From NCBI GenBank assembly GCA_024809215.1, contig JANUBW010000001.1, forward strand, positions 1,964,841-2,028,840: a stretch of 64,000 nt of DNA, read 5' to 3'. The stretch comes from Niastella sp. OAS944. Its GTDB lineage: Bacteria > Bacteroidota > Bacteroidia > Chitinophagales > Chitinophagaceae. The stretch's first letter is position 1. The number at the start of each line of letters is the position of its first letter. The translations under genes were made by a program, and so were the position numbers. Positions 8,055 to 17,214 of this stretch are shown in pieces. Under the pieces are notes generated by a model. It was given only the letters and a program-made list of their open reading frames with translations. It did not search any database and was not told the origin of the DNA.

Positions 8055-8480
8055 ATGATCCAACGTCTACAATCTATTTGGTTACTGCTGGCCGCTGCCG
8101 CCGCTTTTTGCAGCCTTCAATTTTCATTTTACAGTGGCAATATCATTGCAGCCAATCAGGCCAAATCATTTGCTGCCTTAAATGCACAAAGTAACTTGCT
8201 GCTACTGATCTTATCGGCAGGTGTAGGCATCGCTTCTCTTATTTCTGTTTTCCTATACAAGAACAGAAAGACCCAGTTACGGATCGTATTGGTGACCCTG
8301 TTAGTGAGCATCATTAACCTGGTATTGTTCTTTACACAAACCAAGAAGTTTGTGCCCGGCGAAGGCAACTATAACCTCACCGCCATCTTCGCCATCATTG
8401 TTCCTGTATTTCTTATTCTTGCTATGAGAGGCATCAGAAGAGATGAGAAGCTTGTAAAAAGCTTAGACAGACTTCGGTAA
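8055..8480 (+). CDS. DUF4293 family membrane protein
   Basis: 141 residues, four predicted transmembrane helices (about 8-27, 45-66, 78-97, 108-128). The start MIQRLQSIWLLLAA and the C-terminal ARDEKLVKS-like ending (here RRDEKLVKSLDRLR) are typical of DUF4293, a Bacteroidota-specific inner-membrane family of unknown function. ATG 8055 is chosen because upstream codons fall in the word-type repeat. No operon partner. Confidence 0.8.
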   Translation: MIQRLQSIWLLLAAAAAFCSLQFSFYSGNIIAANQAKSFAALNAQSNLLLLILSAGVGIASLISVFLYKNRKTQLRIVLVTLLVSIINLVLFFTQTKKFVPGEGNYNLTAIFAIIVPVFLILAMRGIRRDEKLVKSLDRLR

Positions 8481-8665
8481 TCGGCAGTCGTGAATCGTGA
8501 ATCGGCAATAGTTTCCGAAACCTCAGGCCTCGCTTATTGTAAAACGGCAAACGGCATACGCGAAAGGGCTCACGTAATTCGAGCCTTATATCTGTTAGCT
8601 TTAAATCTGCTTGCAATCACTCGCGAGTCTCGAATACAGGAACTATGAACTAAGAACTCAGAACT
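8481..8665. repeat. Word-type intergenic repeat
   Basis: Spacer between convergent genes made of words such as GTGAATCGTGAATCGGCAAT and CTATGAACTAAGAACTCAG. The 15-mer GTAAAACGGCAAACG at 8539-8553 is identical to 25987-26001 in the spacer upstream of oxyR, marking both as copies of one dispersed family. Confidence 0.55.
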
Positions 8666-8671
8666 GAATAA

Positions 8672-9163
8672 CTATTTCCCTACCTCCCATTCATAGGCAA
8701 TAAACTTCTTCCCTGTTTTTAACTGGGTAGTTATAACTTTTACCCTTATGGTAAGAACGCCATTGCTATACAGGGTGTGTTGTGCCTCTTTAAAATCGTA
8801 TTTCGCAGTAGACTTATAGTTATTTGCCAATAGCCAGGAAGCCATTTGCTGGTATTCTTCTTTCTCGTATGTACGGTACGTGAGCAGCCTGCTTTTCATG
8901 TTCCTTACCTGGGCATCCATTAATATTACAGAACGCGCCACCCCTTTCCCGTCCTTCTCTTTATCGAACCAGCCATATTCATATAACGAGCTGGTTGAAT
9001 CAACATCTTTTTTCATCAGCAGATAGTCGGCTTTTTTTAACGTCGTATCTACACGTTTTATAGGCCAATCGAGCATTTCTATAAGCCGGGGAGGTGTAAC
9101 CGCTTGTGAGTAGGCAGTAACAGTTATGATTATCAGCAATAAAGAGATTAATATTTTTCTCAT
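8672..9163 (-). CDS. Secreted protein of unknown function
   Basis: 163 residues with a signal peptide (MRKILISLLLIIITVTAYSQ, cleavage near AYS-Q). The mature part is mixed alpha/beta with an early line LIEMLDWPIKRVDTTLKKADYLLM and a C-terminal strand-rich section ending FIAYEWEVGK. I recognise no family. There are no cysteines in the mature part and no sorting domain, so a soluble periplasmic location is most likely. It stands alone with its own upstream region. Confidence 0.7.
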   Translation of the reverse strand: MRKILISLLLIIITVTAYSQAVTPPRLIEMLDWPIKRVDTTLKKADYLLMKKDVDSTSSLYEYGWFDKEKDGKGVARSVILMDAQVRNMKSRLLTYRTYEKEEYQQMASWLLANNYKSTAKYDFKEAQHTLYSNGVLTIRVKVITTQLKTGKKFIAYEWEVGK

Positions 9164-9655
9164 TTAACCTGGTAAAGTTTTTGCAAAGTAACAAAGCCAA
9201 ATGCTTTTGTAGTGTTAAAACGGGAGTGCTGGTATGGTGAAATTCGGTTAAGGCAACTCGTAAAACTCCCAACGCACTCGTTATCATATTTTAATCCGGT
9301 AAAATGATTTTGATTTTTGAATTTTATTATTACCTTCGACTCCATATCCGCCCCCTAGTGAATAATTGTTAAAGATCAATTTTATTCTCAAGATCTCCCT
9401 AACGTAGTTTCCATTATTCCAATATCTGTTAGAATTTCCTACCTGTTGTATTTCCCTGTTTTTGAAACATCCTTTATTGGGTCCAAATCCTTTTAAATCC
9501 CACCGGTTTAGGTATTTAATTACTTACTCCAAATTTTCAATTACCTGTCTAAAGCCCAGGCATCCTTACACGAGGTAAGATGCTACCGTCATCCGTATGT
9601 TCTTCAAACAGCGGCATAGCAGTGTATTTTATTTCTGAACCTAATAAATGTATGT
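9164..9655. other. Divergent intergenic region, 492 bp, little seen
   Basis: AT-rich spacer between two divergently transcribed secreted-protein genes; it should contain both promoters, but I find no convincing TAnnTTTG with a placed -33. One small hairpin is visible at 9560-9583 (GCATCCTTAC / GTAAGATGC with a one-base bulge, loop ACGAG), without a T-run. A 61-codon minus-strand frame here overlaps the gene start and is not supported. Confidence 0.5.
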
Positions 9656-10558
9656 ATGAAAAAGTTTTACCTCTTAATTGCATTAGTTGTCTTTTCAATT
9701 GGGTTAAGGGCCCAGCTCACCTGTCCGTCCGTAGCCTTCCAGTATTCGTTATCATCACCAACGCCGCATTGCGTTATCAATGTTAGCGGTTTCCCTACAG
9801 GCGGGCCCACTATTGTATTAAACCTGGTTGCAGCCAGCGGAGCTTTAATTCCTGAATTTGGCACCACTAATGATTTTGAAGTTAATGTTAATCCAGCCTC
9901 AGGCAGCGCCAGCTTCTACTATGACTGTGCCGGCCCTGGAGTACACCATATCTTAGCAAAACGCCTGGCTGCCAATGGTACAATAGAAGACTGTCAGGTA
10001 ACTAACATCATAGCTGCGGGTCCATTGCCCATGAAGCTTACTGCCTTTAACGGAAGATTGGAGAATGAAACTTCTGTTGACCTTGCCTGGACGTCAGTTG
10101 TTGAAATGGACAGTTATAAATATGAAGTTGAAAGAAGTGCCGACGGCAAAAACTACATCAAAGTAGGTACAATAAAAGCTGCCGGTGCGTCAAATGAAGC
10201 GATCAAATATAGCTTTAAAGATCCATTACCCGGAAGCGGCGCTTTCTACTACCGTTTGAAGCAGGTTGACATCGATGGTAAATTCGAATACTCAAAAAGC
10301 GTGTACGTGAACAGTAAAAGAGGTTCAAGCGCAGTTACCAAAGTATTCCCTAATCCATTCGTTAGCGAAATACAACTCATTGGAGCTACTTCTGCCGACC
10401 TGAATATACCTGGCAACGTTAAAGTGTTCAACATGACTGGTCAAATGATCAAATGGCGCATCACTGGTGCAAACGCCATTGCAATTGATGAATCGGCCCC
10501 TAAAGGCATGTATTTGATCAAAATTGGTGAAGCAACTCACAAATTGGTGAAGAACTAA
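9656..10558 (+). CDS. T9SS type A sorting domain-containing protein
   Basis: 300 residues: signal peptide (MKKFYLLIALVVFSIGLRAQ), a small N-terminal domain, a fibronectin-like middle part (about 125-220, with LAWTSVVEMDSYKYEVERS and FYYRLKQVDIDGKFEYSK, a common pre-sorting module), and a C-terminal type IX sorting domain (KVFPNPF, then VKVFNMTGQMI and KGMYLIKIG ending KLVKN). The sorting domain directs export across the outer membrane and anchoring on the cell surface. The N-terminal domain (with TCPSVAFQYS) is not recognised, so the surface function is unknown. Strong bidirectional terminator follows. Confidence 0.85.
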   Translation: MKKFYLLIALVVFSIGLRAQLTCPSVAFQYSLSSPTPHCVINVSGFPTGGPTIVLNLVAASGALIPEFGTTNDFEVNVNPASGSASFYYDCAGPGVHHILAKRLAANGTIEDCQVTNIIAAGPLPMKLTAFNGRLENETSVDLAWTSVVEMDSYKYEVERSADGKNYIKVGTIKAAGASNEAIKYSFKDPLPGSGAFYYRLKQVDIDGKFEYSKSVYVNSKRGSSAVTKVFPNPFVSEIQLIGATSADLNIPGNVKVFNMTGQMIKWRITGANAIAIDESAPKGMYLIKIGEATHKLVKN

Positions 10559-10585
10559 TAAGGTTACAAATGATTTAGATAAAAA

Positions 10586-10614
10586 ATCCTCCCGGTTGTA
10601 CCGGGAGGATTTTT
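10586..10614. terminator. Bidirectional terminator between the T9SS protein and uvrA
   Basis: Perfect 10-bp stem ATCCTCCCGG/CCGGGAGGAT, 5-nt loop, preceded by A6 and followed by T4-G-T4, so it can work for both converging transcripts. Next to it, at 10631-10650, are the words CCTCGTTAACTCGTCAACCC of the intergenic repeat family also seen at 4496 and 29391. Confidence 0.85.
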
Positions 10615-10651
10615 GTTTTATAGTGTATTTCCTCGTTAACTCGTCAACCCG

Positions 10652-13468
10652 TCAACTCATAAACCTTCCTGTATAACTCTCCTTCACCTTCTTCAACCCT
10701 TCCGGTACACCGGCATATACAATGTTTCCGCCAGCGTCGCCTGCTTCGGGACCAAGATCAATGATATAGTCGGCGCTTTTTATTACATCGGTATTATGTT
10801 CAATAACCAAAATGGAATGCCCCTGCTCAATAAGCGCATTGAACGAGGCCAGCAGCTTTTTAATATCATGAAAATGCAAACCGGTAGTTGGCTCATCAAA
10901 GATGAATAAGATATGCCCCTGGCTGCGTCCTTTTCCCAGAAAGGAAGCCAGCTTTACCCGTTGCGCTTCACCACCCGATAAAGTATCTGATGACTGCCCC
11001 AGCTTCACATAACCCAAACCTACATCGCTGAGCGGTTTTATTTTATTGATGATGTCTTTTTCATCTTTAAAAAATTCAAGCGCTTCATCAACACTCATCT
11101 CCAGCACCTCGTATACGCTCTTTTCTTTGTAGGTTACTTCAAGTACTTCTTCCTTGAACTTTTTACCACCACATACTTCGCAGGTAAGATGTACATCGGC
11201 CAAAAATTGCATTTCAACAATTTGTTCGCCTTCGCCCTTACAGGTATCGCAGCGGCCACCATCAACGTTAAACGAAAAGTGTTTGGGTTGAAAACCGCGG
11301 ATCTTACTCAACGGTTGTTTAGCATACAGATCACGCACTTCGTCCCAGGCCTTTATATACGTTACCGGATTACTGCGCGATGATTTACCAATGGGGTTTT
11401 GATCAACCAGTTCTATTTGTGAAATATAATCTATATCGCCCGTGATGGCTTTGTGCATACCCGTTTTTTCAACAGGTTCGCCTTTGATCTTTTTAAGCCC
11501 GGGGTAAAGTATTTGTTTTACCAGTGTTGTTTTACCGCTACCGCTTACACCGCTTACTACACACAATACATTCAGCGGAAAGGTTACATCCACGTTCTTG
11601 AGGTTGTTCTGCCTTGCACCTTCAACACTTACCGTCCGGGTAAACTTGCGTACAGTGCGGGGCACTTCAATTTTCAGGTCGCCGCGCAGGTATTTACCGG
11701 TTAAGCTTTTATCGCTCTTTATAATGGCATTGTAATCGCCCTGTGCAATCACTTCGCCACCGAGGTGCGATGCAAGCGGCCCCATATCGATGATATAGTC
11801 AGCTTCCCGCATCATCATTTCATCGTGCTCAACCACTACTACGGTATTACCCAGGTCGCGCAGTTCTTTCAGCACCTTTATCAGTCTTTCGGTATCGCGT
11901 GAGTGCAAACCTATCGACGGTTCATCAAGTATATATAATGAATTGGTAAGGTTGCTGCCTAATGAGCGCGTTAATTGTATACGCTGACTTTCGCCACCAC
12001 TTAGTGAATTGGCCAGCCGGTTGAGCGTTAAATAACCCAAACCCACATCGAGCAGGGTCTTTAGGCGGTGGTGTATTTCAATTAAGATGCGTTTAGCTAC
12101 CTGTTTGTCGTAATCGCTCAATTGTAACGAAGCAAACCAAAGCGTTAGTTCATTAACGGGCATTTCGCACAGTTCGCCAATATGCCGCCCCCCTACTTTT
12201 ACATACAGGGCTTCTTTACGCAGGCGGTAGCCGTTACAATCGGGGCATTGTGTTCTTCCCCGGTAGCGCGATAACAATACGCGGTATTGAACTTTATACA
12301 GGTTTTGTTCTACCTCTTTAAAAAAGTCGTTGATACCGTTCACAAATTCATTGCCTTCCCATAACGTTTTATATTGTTGTTTGGTAAGGTCAATTATTGG
12401 TTTATGAACCGAAAAGTCGAATTTGCGTGCGCCGCGAATGAACTGGTCTTTCCAGGCGCCGAGTTTTTCGCCTTTCCAGGGAGCTACCCCGCCATCATAT
12501 ACACTTAACCGTTTATCGGGTATTACTAGGTCTTCATCTATACCCAGCACCTGGCTAAACCCTTCGCAGGTGGGGCAGGCGCCAAACGGGTTATTGAAAG
12601 AGAACAGGTTTGGAACCGGTTCTTCGAACTGCATACCATCGAGCTCGAAGCGGTTACTGAAATGCAATTTAGTGGCGCCGTTAATTTCCAACATCAACTC
12701 ACCTTCACCTTCATAAAAAGCGGAGCCTATTGAATCGGCCATGCGGTGGCGGTCGTCTTCATCAAAATCTTTAACCACTAACCTATCGACCAACACATAC
12801 ACATCGCCGGTAAGTTTGGCCACTGCGCCGTTTTTTTCGTTGGCTGAATCAATGAGTTCCTCAATGCGTAGTATTTCCCCATTGTATAAGCGGGAAAAGC
12901 CTTTTTGCATCAGGATGTTCAGTTCTTCGAGCGGTTTACGGTTTTTGTGTTGTTTGAACGGTATCAGGATAAGTACCTTATCGCCGGTCTTACGGTTAGC
13001 GATGGCCTCAATTACATCGTTCGTATCGTCTTTTTTCACTTCGCGGCCCGAAACGGGGGAAATGGTTTTGCCTGTACGGGCAAATAGTAAACGCAGGTAA
13101 TCGTAAATTTCCGTCATACTACCTACGGTTGACCGTGGGGTACGGGTTATTACCTTTTGTTCGATAGCGATGGCGGGGCATAACCCCTTGATATAATCCA
13201 CATCGGGTTTTACCATACGGGCCATAAACTGCCGGGCATAGGCGCTAAGGCTTTCTGCGTAGCGCCGTTGACCTTCAGCAAATAACGTATCTATAGTAAG
13301 TGAAGATTTACCAGAACCCGATACCCCCGTAACCACTATGAACTTATTTCGCGGAATTTCAACCGAAATATTTTTTAAGTTATGCACACGGGCGCCCTTT
13401 ATGTATATATTATCGGAGGGTTTGGGCGCCGTACTTTCCACTGTTTTTGCCTTTGTTGATACTGCCAT
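10652..13468 (-). CDS. uvrA: Excinuclease ABC subunit UvrA
   Basis: 938 residues, the usual UvrA length. It is the damage-sensing ATPase of nucleotide excision repair and loads UvrB at lesions. Both ABC halves are intact: Walker A GVSGSGKSSL near residue 50 and GVSGSGKTTL near 640; signatures LSGGESQRIQL and LSGGEAQRVKL; zinc-binding clusters CPTCEG, CPDCNG and CDTCKGEGE...CEVCGG. The insert and signature domains look complete. ATG at 13468 gives a short lysine-rich leader before SDNIYIKGARVHNLKN. No uvrB or uvrC nearby. Confidence 0.97.
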   Translation of the reverse strand: MAVSTKAKTVESTAPKPSDNIYIKGARVHNLKNISVEIPRNKFIVVTGVSGSGKSSLTIDTLFAEGQRRYAESLSAYARQFMARMVKPDVDYIKGLCPAIAIEQKVITRTPRSTVGSMTEIYDYLRLLFARTGKTISPVSGREVKKDDTNDVIEAIANRKTGDKVLILIPFKQHKNRKPLEELNILMQKGFSRLYNGEILRIEELIDSANEKNGAVAKLTGDVYVLVDRLVVKDFDEDDRHRMADSIGSAFYEGEGELMLEINGATKLHFSNRFELDGMQFEEPVPNLFSFNNPFGACPTCEGFSQVLGIDEDLVIPDKRLSVYDGGVAPWKGEKLGAWKDQFIRGARKFDFSVHKPIIDLTKQQYKTLWEGNEFVNGINDFFKEVEQNLYKVQYRVLLSRYRGRTQCPDCNGYRLRKEALYVKVGGRHIGELCEMPVNELTLWFASLQLSDYDKQVAKRILIEIHHRLKTLLDVGLGYLTLNRLANSLSGGESQRIQLTRSLGSNLTNSLYILDEPSIGLHSRDTERLIKVLKELRDLGNTVVVVEHDEMMMREADYIIDMGPLASHLGGEVIAQGDYNAIIKSDKSLTGKYLRGDLKIEVPRTVRKFTRTVSVEGARQNNLKNVDVTFPLNVLCVVSGVSGSGKTTLVKQILYPGLKKIKGEPVEKTGMHKAITGDIDYISQIELVDQNPIGKSSRSNPVTYIKAWDEVRDLYAKQPLSKIRGFQPKHFSFNVDGGRCDTCKGEGEQIVEMQFLADVHLTCEVCGGKKFKEEVLEVTYKEKSVYEVLEMSVDEALEFFKDEKDIINKIKPLSDVGLGYVKLGQSSDTLSGGEAQRVKLASFLGKGRSQGHILFIFDEPTTGLHFHDIKKLLASFNALIEQGHSILVIEHNTDVIKSADYIIDLGPEAGDAGGNIVYAGVPEGLKKVKESYTGRFMS

Positions 13469-13564
13469 AAATAAAAGACAACAAATTTATTGTTTTGTTG
13501 GAGGATTATTTTAAATAGTTTCTTTAGCGGTTATTGGGTAAAAAAATCTAAAAAATGCTTAAAG

Positions 13565-13596
13565 TTTGCTTTTTTCGAAAAAGTCTCTATCTTTAG
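13565..13596 (+). promoter_or_regulatory. Promoter candidate of the sigma-70 family gene
   Basis: TTTG (13565-13568), 19-bp spacer, TATCTTTAG (13588-13596), close to the TTTG-N19-TAnnTTTG Bacteroidota consensus. It would leave a leader of about 130 nt before the ATG at 13730. Confidence 0.5.
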
Positions 13597-13729
13597 TTGG
13601 TAATTTGTACAACGAAACGAAAACTAAACACACCGCCTATCGCACGGACACTTCTACTCAGAAAAGCCATTCAATTTAAAAATCCATATTAATTAATATC
13701 CTATCACCTTCAAAAAACCGTAGAAGTTT

Positions 13730-14311
13730 ATGAGTTCACTACGTAAAAAAACGGATCATGAGTTAATCACAGACTTCCAGGATGGAGATCTGAATGCTCT
13801 TGAAACACTCATCCTTCGCCACAAGGAAAAAATGTACACTTCAATTTTATTCCTCGTTAAGGACAAATATCTCGCCGAAGATATTTTCCAGGATGTGCTT
13901 ATCAAGATCATTGACACAATTCGTGGAGGTCGTTACACAGAGGAAGGAAAGTTTCTTCCCTGGGCAATGCGTATTGCTCACAACCTGTGTGTTGATCACT
14001 TCCGTAAAGTTAAACGTACCCCTGCTATCAAAACCAGCGACGACAGGGATATATTTGAAGTAATCAATTTCACAGAAGACGGTGCCGATCAAAAAATGAT
14101 GAAGCGTCAAAGTTATGACCGCGTTCGTCAGATGCTTGATCTGTTACCTGATGATCAGCGCGAAGTGATCATTTTACGTCATTATGCCGATCTGAGCTTT
14201 AAAGAGATCGCAGCTTTGACCAATTGCAGCATCAACACTGCATTAGGCAGAATGCGTTACGGCCTGATCAACTTACGCAAAATGATGTTGCAAAAGAAGA
14301 TCGCTTTGTAG
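13730..14311 (+). CDS. RNA polymerase sigma factor, ECF-like sigma-70 family
   Basis: 193 residues. Region 2 spans about residues 20-90 (FQDGDLNALETLILRHKEKM, then AEDIFQDVLIKI and FLPWAMRIAHNLCVDHFRK), and region 4 about 125-185 (LLPDDQREVIILRHYADLSF, with the helix-turn-helix FKEIAALTNCSINTALGRMR). There is no adjacent anti-sigma gene, unlike the second sigma gene at 31.8 kb. The family is widespread and conserved in Bacteroidota as a growth- or stress-linked alternative sigma factor. A long leader and its own terminator suggest a stand-alone unit. Confidence 0.88.
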   Translation: MSSLRKKTDHELITDFQDGDLNALETLILRHKEKMYTSILFLVKDKYLAEDIFQDVLIKIIDTIRGGRYTEEGKFLPWAMRIAHNLCVDHFRKVKRTPAIKTSDDRDIFEVINFTEDGADQKMMKRQSYDRVRQMLDLLPDDQREVIILRHYADLSFKEIAALTNCSINTALGRMRYGLINLRKMMLQKKIAL

Positions 14312-14502
14312 TTTTTTTACTTTAGAGAAGGGTACTTACAGAAATTTAACAGCATTTCTGAAAAGGGAACGGAATAAGCTGCTTAATTTTGACGAGATAA
14401 CGATTTGAGAAAGTAAAAATATTGTCATTCTGGCCCTCCATCCGGGCCCATTTTCCTGAATTGCTTGCTTGCCGGAAGGCTGGAACAGAATGACGCCTAA
14501 TT
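14312..14502. repeat. Spacer with GTCATTCTG...CAGAATGAC inverted repeat
   Basis: After the sigma gene, the 9-bp perfect inverted repeat GTCATTCTG (14424-14432) and CAGAATGAC (14486-14494) frames an inner part with TTCC/GGAA arms. Such GTCATTCTG elements are recurrent between genes in Bacteroidota (from memory). The rest of the 319-bp gap carries two terminators, listed separately, and no gene. Confidence 0.5.
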
Positions 14503-14540
14503 AAACACCCCACTCAGGCTGAGCGGGGTGTTTTCTTTTT
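14503..14540 (+). terminator. Terminator downstream of the sigma factor gene
   Basis: Stem AAACACCCCACTCAG / CTGAGCGGGGTGTTT (one mismatch) followed by TCTTTTTTAG; A- and T-rich flanks make it usable in both directions. Confidence 0.75.
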
Positions 14541-14568
14541 TAGTATGTTAATTACATATAAAAACAAC

Positions 14569-14593
14569 AAACCTCCCATTGATTGGGAGGTTT
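14569..14593 (-). terminator. Terminator of the dsbD transcription unit
   Basis: Perfect 10-bp stem AAACCTCCCA/TGGGAGGTTT, 5-nt loop; on the minus strand it is followed by GTTGTTTTTAT. It lies 38 bp past the dsbD stop codon. Confidence 0.8.
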
Positions 14594-14630
14594 GCATATA
14601 AGAAGTAGTTAAATGAATAACTGAATTCGC

Positions 14631-16589
14631 CTATTTGGCTGCTGTTTGCGTGCCTTTTTTATAAGCATCTACACCACATTCCAACCATTGCGCAAATTCA
14701 TTGGCGCTGGGGGTATAACCCTTTGTTTTGGTAAGCACTTTTTCATCGGGACTAATTATAGCATACTGAGGTTGCGCCACAGCATCGAAGTTCTCCGATT
14801 GAAAAGTAGCCCATTTATCACCTACCGTTATGATCTTTTTTTGCGCCCCGGTTTTGGTAGTAAAATTAACCTGTTGCGCGGCAGGCAGGGCCCGCTTTTC
14901 ATCAACATACAGCGATACAATAATGAATTTATCCTTTATCAACTCGCTTACCTTTTCATTGGGCCATACATTCTCTTCCATTCGGCGGCAGTTTACACAA
15001 GCCCAGCCGGTAAAGTCAATCAACACCGGTTTGCCCTCTTTTTTAGCACGCGCCAGCGCTTCTTCATAATCGTTCCGTAGGGGCTCAATGCCTTTTTCAC
15101 AGTTTATAGGGTTACTATACAGGCTATAACAAAGTGGTGGCGGAAAGCCGCTGATAAGGCCCAGGTTAGCGCTGTGAGTATTGGTGAGGCCGGGTATAAT
15201 ATACAGGGTTGCCGAAGCAAAAAGCACTATAAACGCGATCCTTGTTTTGCTGAACTTTTTAACGGGGCTGTCGTGCGGGAACCTGATCTTACCTAACAGG
15301 TATAATACGATCAAAATACCAATCACTACCCATATGCCCAGAAATACCTCTCTTTTCAAAAAGCCCCATTGTTTTACCAGGTCGGCATTCGACAAAAACT
15401 TTACCGCCATAGCCAGTTCCAGGAAACCCAGCACTACCTTAACGCTGGTAAGCCAACCGCCCGATTTTGGTAATGATTGCAACCAGCCGGGGAACATGGC
15501 AAATAACGCAAATGGTAAGGCCAGGGCCAAACCAAAACCAGCCAGCCCAACCGTTAACGGCCAGGCGCCTTCACCCGCGGTTCCAACCAATAAAGAACCA
15601 AGTATAGGCCCAGTGCAGGAGAACGAAACAATTGCCAGTGTAAGGGCCATAAAAAAGATACCGCCCATACTGCTCATACCCGATTTAGAATCGATCTTAT
15701 TGGCCAGCCCGCTTGGCAAACCAATTTCAAAATAACCGAAGAATGAAATGGCAAAGAACACGAAGATGAGGAAGAACACAATGTTCAGCCAGATATTTGT
15801 GCTGATGTTATTGAGGATCTCAGGCTGTACCCCATCAACCAAATGAAACGGTGTGCTCAGTAATATATAGATCAGGAAAATAAACAAGCCGTAGATAACA
15901 GCATTGGTCACTCCTTTTTTTCTGTCCTGGCTTTGTTTGGTAAAGAATGAAACGGTTAAAGGGATCAATGGAAATACGCAGGGCGTAAACAATGCTATAA
16001 AGCCGCCCAGCATACCCAGAAAGAAAATGCTAAGCAAACTTTTACCACCGGTATCTTCATCGCCACAGGGGCTTATGGGATTCTTGAGGTCAAAGCTTTC
16101 AACCTTGATCTTTGTAGTAGATGCCACACCGCCTTCTAACGCAATAGAGAAGGGATGATCGTTGAGCGAATAGAACTCATCGCCCTTACCATAGGTATAC
16201 CGAAAAGTACCTAACAGGTTGGCGGGTACGGTGCCGCTGAATTGTACCGTAATGGTGAACGTAGCGGGCCCTTCATACACTTTAAAAGAAGCGTTATCAA
16301 AAAGCGGGTTCTTAAATGCAACACTATTACCCGACTCCTTAAATGGCTTTTTTATTTCAATTGAAGAATCGCCAAATGCCAGCTCAACACTGGGCACATC
16401 GGCTATTGCTTCATTGGCGCCATATAACTGCCATTTGTTGTTACCGGGGGTAGAGAAGGTTAATTCATATACCTTATCCTGAATTCTTTTACCGGCTACT
16501 TCCCATTTGTAAGCAGTTGAGTCCTGGGCCTTAACCACGGTGGAGCTGAAACAGCAAAGCGCTATCAAACTCCATAGAAAATGTTTCAT
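14631..16589 (-). CDS. dsbD: Protein-disulfide reductase DsbD-like (membrane CcdA domain + thioredoxin domain)
   Basis: 652 residues: signal peptide (1-21), an N-terminal DsbD-alpha-like beta domain (about 25-155), an eight-helix CcdA-type membrane domain (about 183-460) with [12 protein letters not shown] (C204) and [12 protein letters not shown], and a C-terminal periplasmic thioredoxin domain with WACVNC (C531, C534). It should carry electrons from cytoplasmic thioredoxin to periplasmic proteins. Oddly, its N-terminal domain lacks the two cysteines that pass electrons on; at that place it reads [20 protein letters not shown]. The cysteine-bearing version is a separate gene just upstream (16682-17134). 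Confidence 0.88.
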   Translation of the reverse strand: MKHFLWSLIALCCFSSTVVKAQDSTAYKWEVAGKRIQDKVYELTFSTPGNNKWQLYGANEAIADVPSVELAFGDSSIEIKKPFKESGNSVAFKNPLFDNASFKVYEGPATFTITVQFSGTVPANLLGTFRYTYGKGDEFYSLNDHPFSIALEGGVASTTKIKVESFDLKNPISPCGDEDTGGKSLLSIFFLGMLGGFIALFTPCVFPLIPLTVSFFTKQSQDRKKGVTNAVIYGLFIFLIYILLSTPFHLVDGVQPEILNNISTNIWLNIVFFLIFVFFAISFFGYFEIGLPSGLANKIDSKSGMSSMGGIFFMALTLAIVSFSCTGPILGSLLVGTAGEGAWPLTVGLAGFGLALALPFALFAMFPGWLQSLPKSGGWLTSVKVVLGFLELAMAVKFLSNADLVKQWGFLKREVFLGIWVVIGILIVLYLLGKIRFPHDSPVKKFSKTRIAFIVLFASATLYIIPGLTNTHSANLGLISGFPPPLCYSLYSNPINCEKGIEPLRNDYEEALARAKKEGKPVLIDFTGWACVNCRRMEENVWPNEKVSELIKDKFIIVSLYVDEKRALPAAQQVNFTTKTGAQKKIITVGDKWATFQSENFDAVAQPQYAIISPDEKVLTKTKGYTPSANEFAQWLECGVDAYKKGTQTAAK

Positions 16590-16681
16590 AAAATGCGTTC
16601 CTGGTTTATGTAAAAAACAAACGAGTTCTTATTAACAAGAACCCGTTCATACCAATTAATTATTTATTGTATCGTAATACA

Positions 16682-17134
16682 TTAACCGCCTATTGCTACG
16701 CTAAATTCTGTTTCGGCAGGGGGTAAACATTTTTCGTCGTTACACACCATGTACTCCACTTTACCCGCCAGCTTTGTTTTTCCGCCTTTGATCTTTACTT
16801 TTTGCACAAACACAACCTTGTTCTCGTAATACTTCACTACCCCACCCCATACTTCTTCATTCTTGCTGATCACTTTACCTTGTTCATTAACTGTTCCGTC
16901 CAGCACTACCAATGGGTTTTTTGAGAATGTAAATGAGGTTGGAATAGGACCGTCAACCCCTACCTTCTGGGAGTAAATATGCCAGCCGCCGTTTACAGTG
17001 GCCGTCATTTGAACTTCGTATGTTTTGTCGGCAATTTTCTTTGATGAAAACGCCCATTTTACTTCATTGCTCGATTGCGCCATGGTTACGGCACTGATCA
17101 GGGTCACCAAAATGGAGAGCAGAGTTACCTTCAT
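16682..17134 (-). CDS. Stand-alone DsbD N-terminal (alpha) domain protein
   Basis: 150 residues with a signal peptide (MKVTLLSILVTLISAVTMAQ) and one beta-sandwich domain. C131-NDEK-C136 followed by LPP matches the redox pair of the DsbD alpha domain, which receives electrons from the gamma thioredoxin domain and reduces periplasmic partners. It is 92 bp upstream of the DsbD-like gene, same strand, so very likely co-transcribed. Since the big protein has a cysteine-less copy of this domain, this small soluble protein probably does the shuttling. Function by homology and context, not shown. Confidence 0.82.
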   Translation of the reverse strand: MKVTLLSILVTLISAVTMAQSSNEVKWAFSSKKIADKTYEVQMTATVNGGWHIYSQKVGVDGPIPTSFTFSKNPLVVLDGTVNEQGKVISKNEEVWGGVVKYYENKVVFVQKVKIKGGKTKLAGKVEYMVCNDEKCLPPAETEFSVAIGG

Positions 17135-17214
17135 GTTGTTTTTGTTTACTTATTAAAACAGTTTACCTGTTCCAAAAGTCTAAAAAAGAAACTTAATAAT
17201 ATTCTAAATATTTA

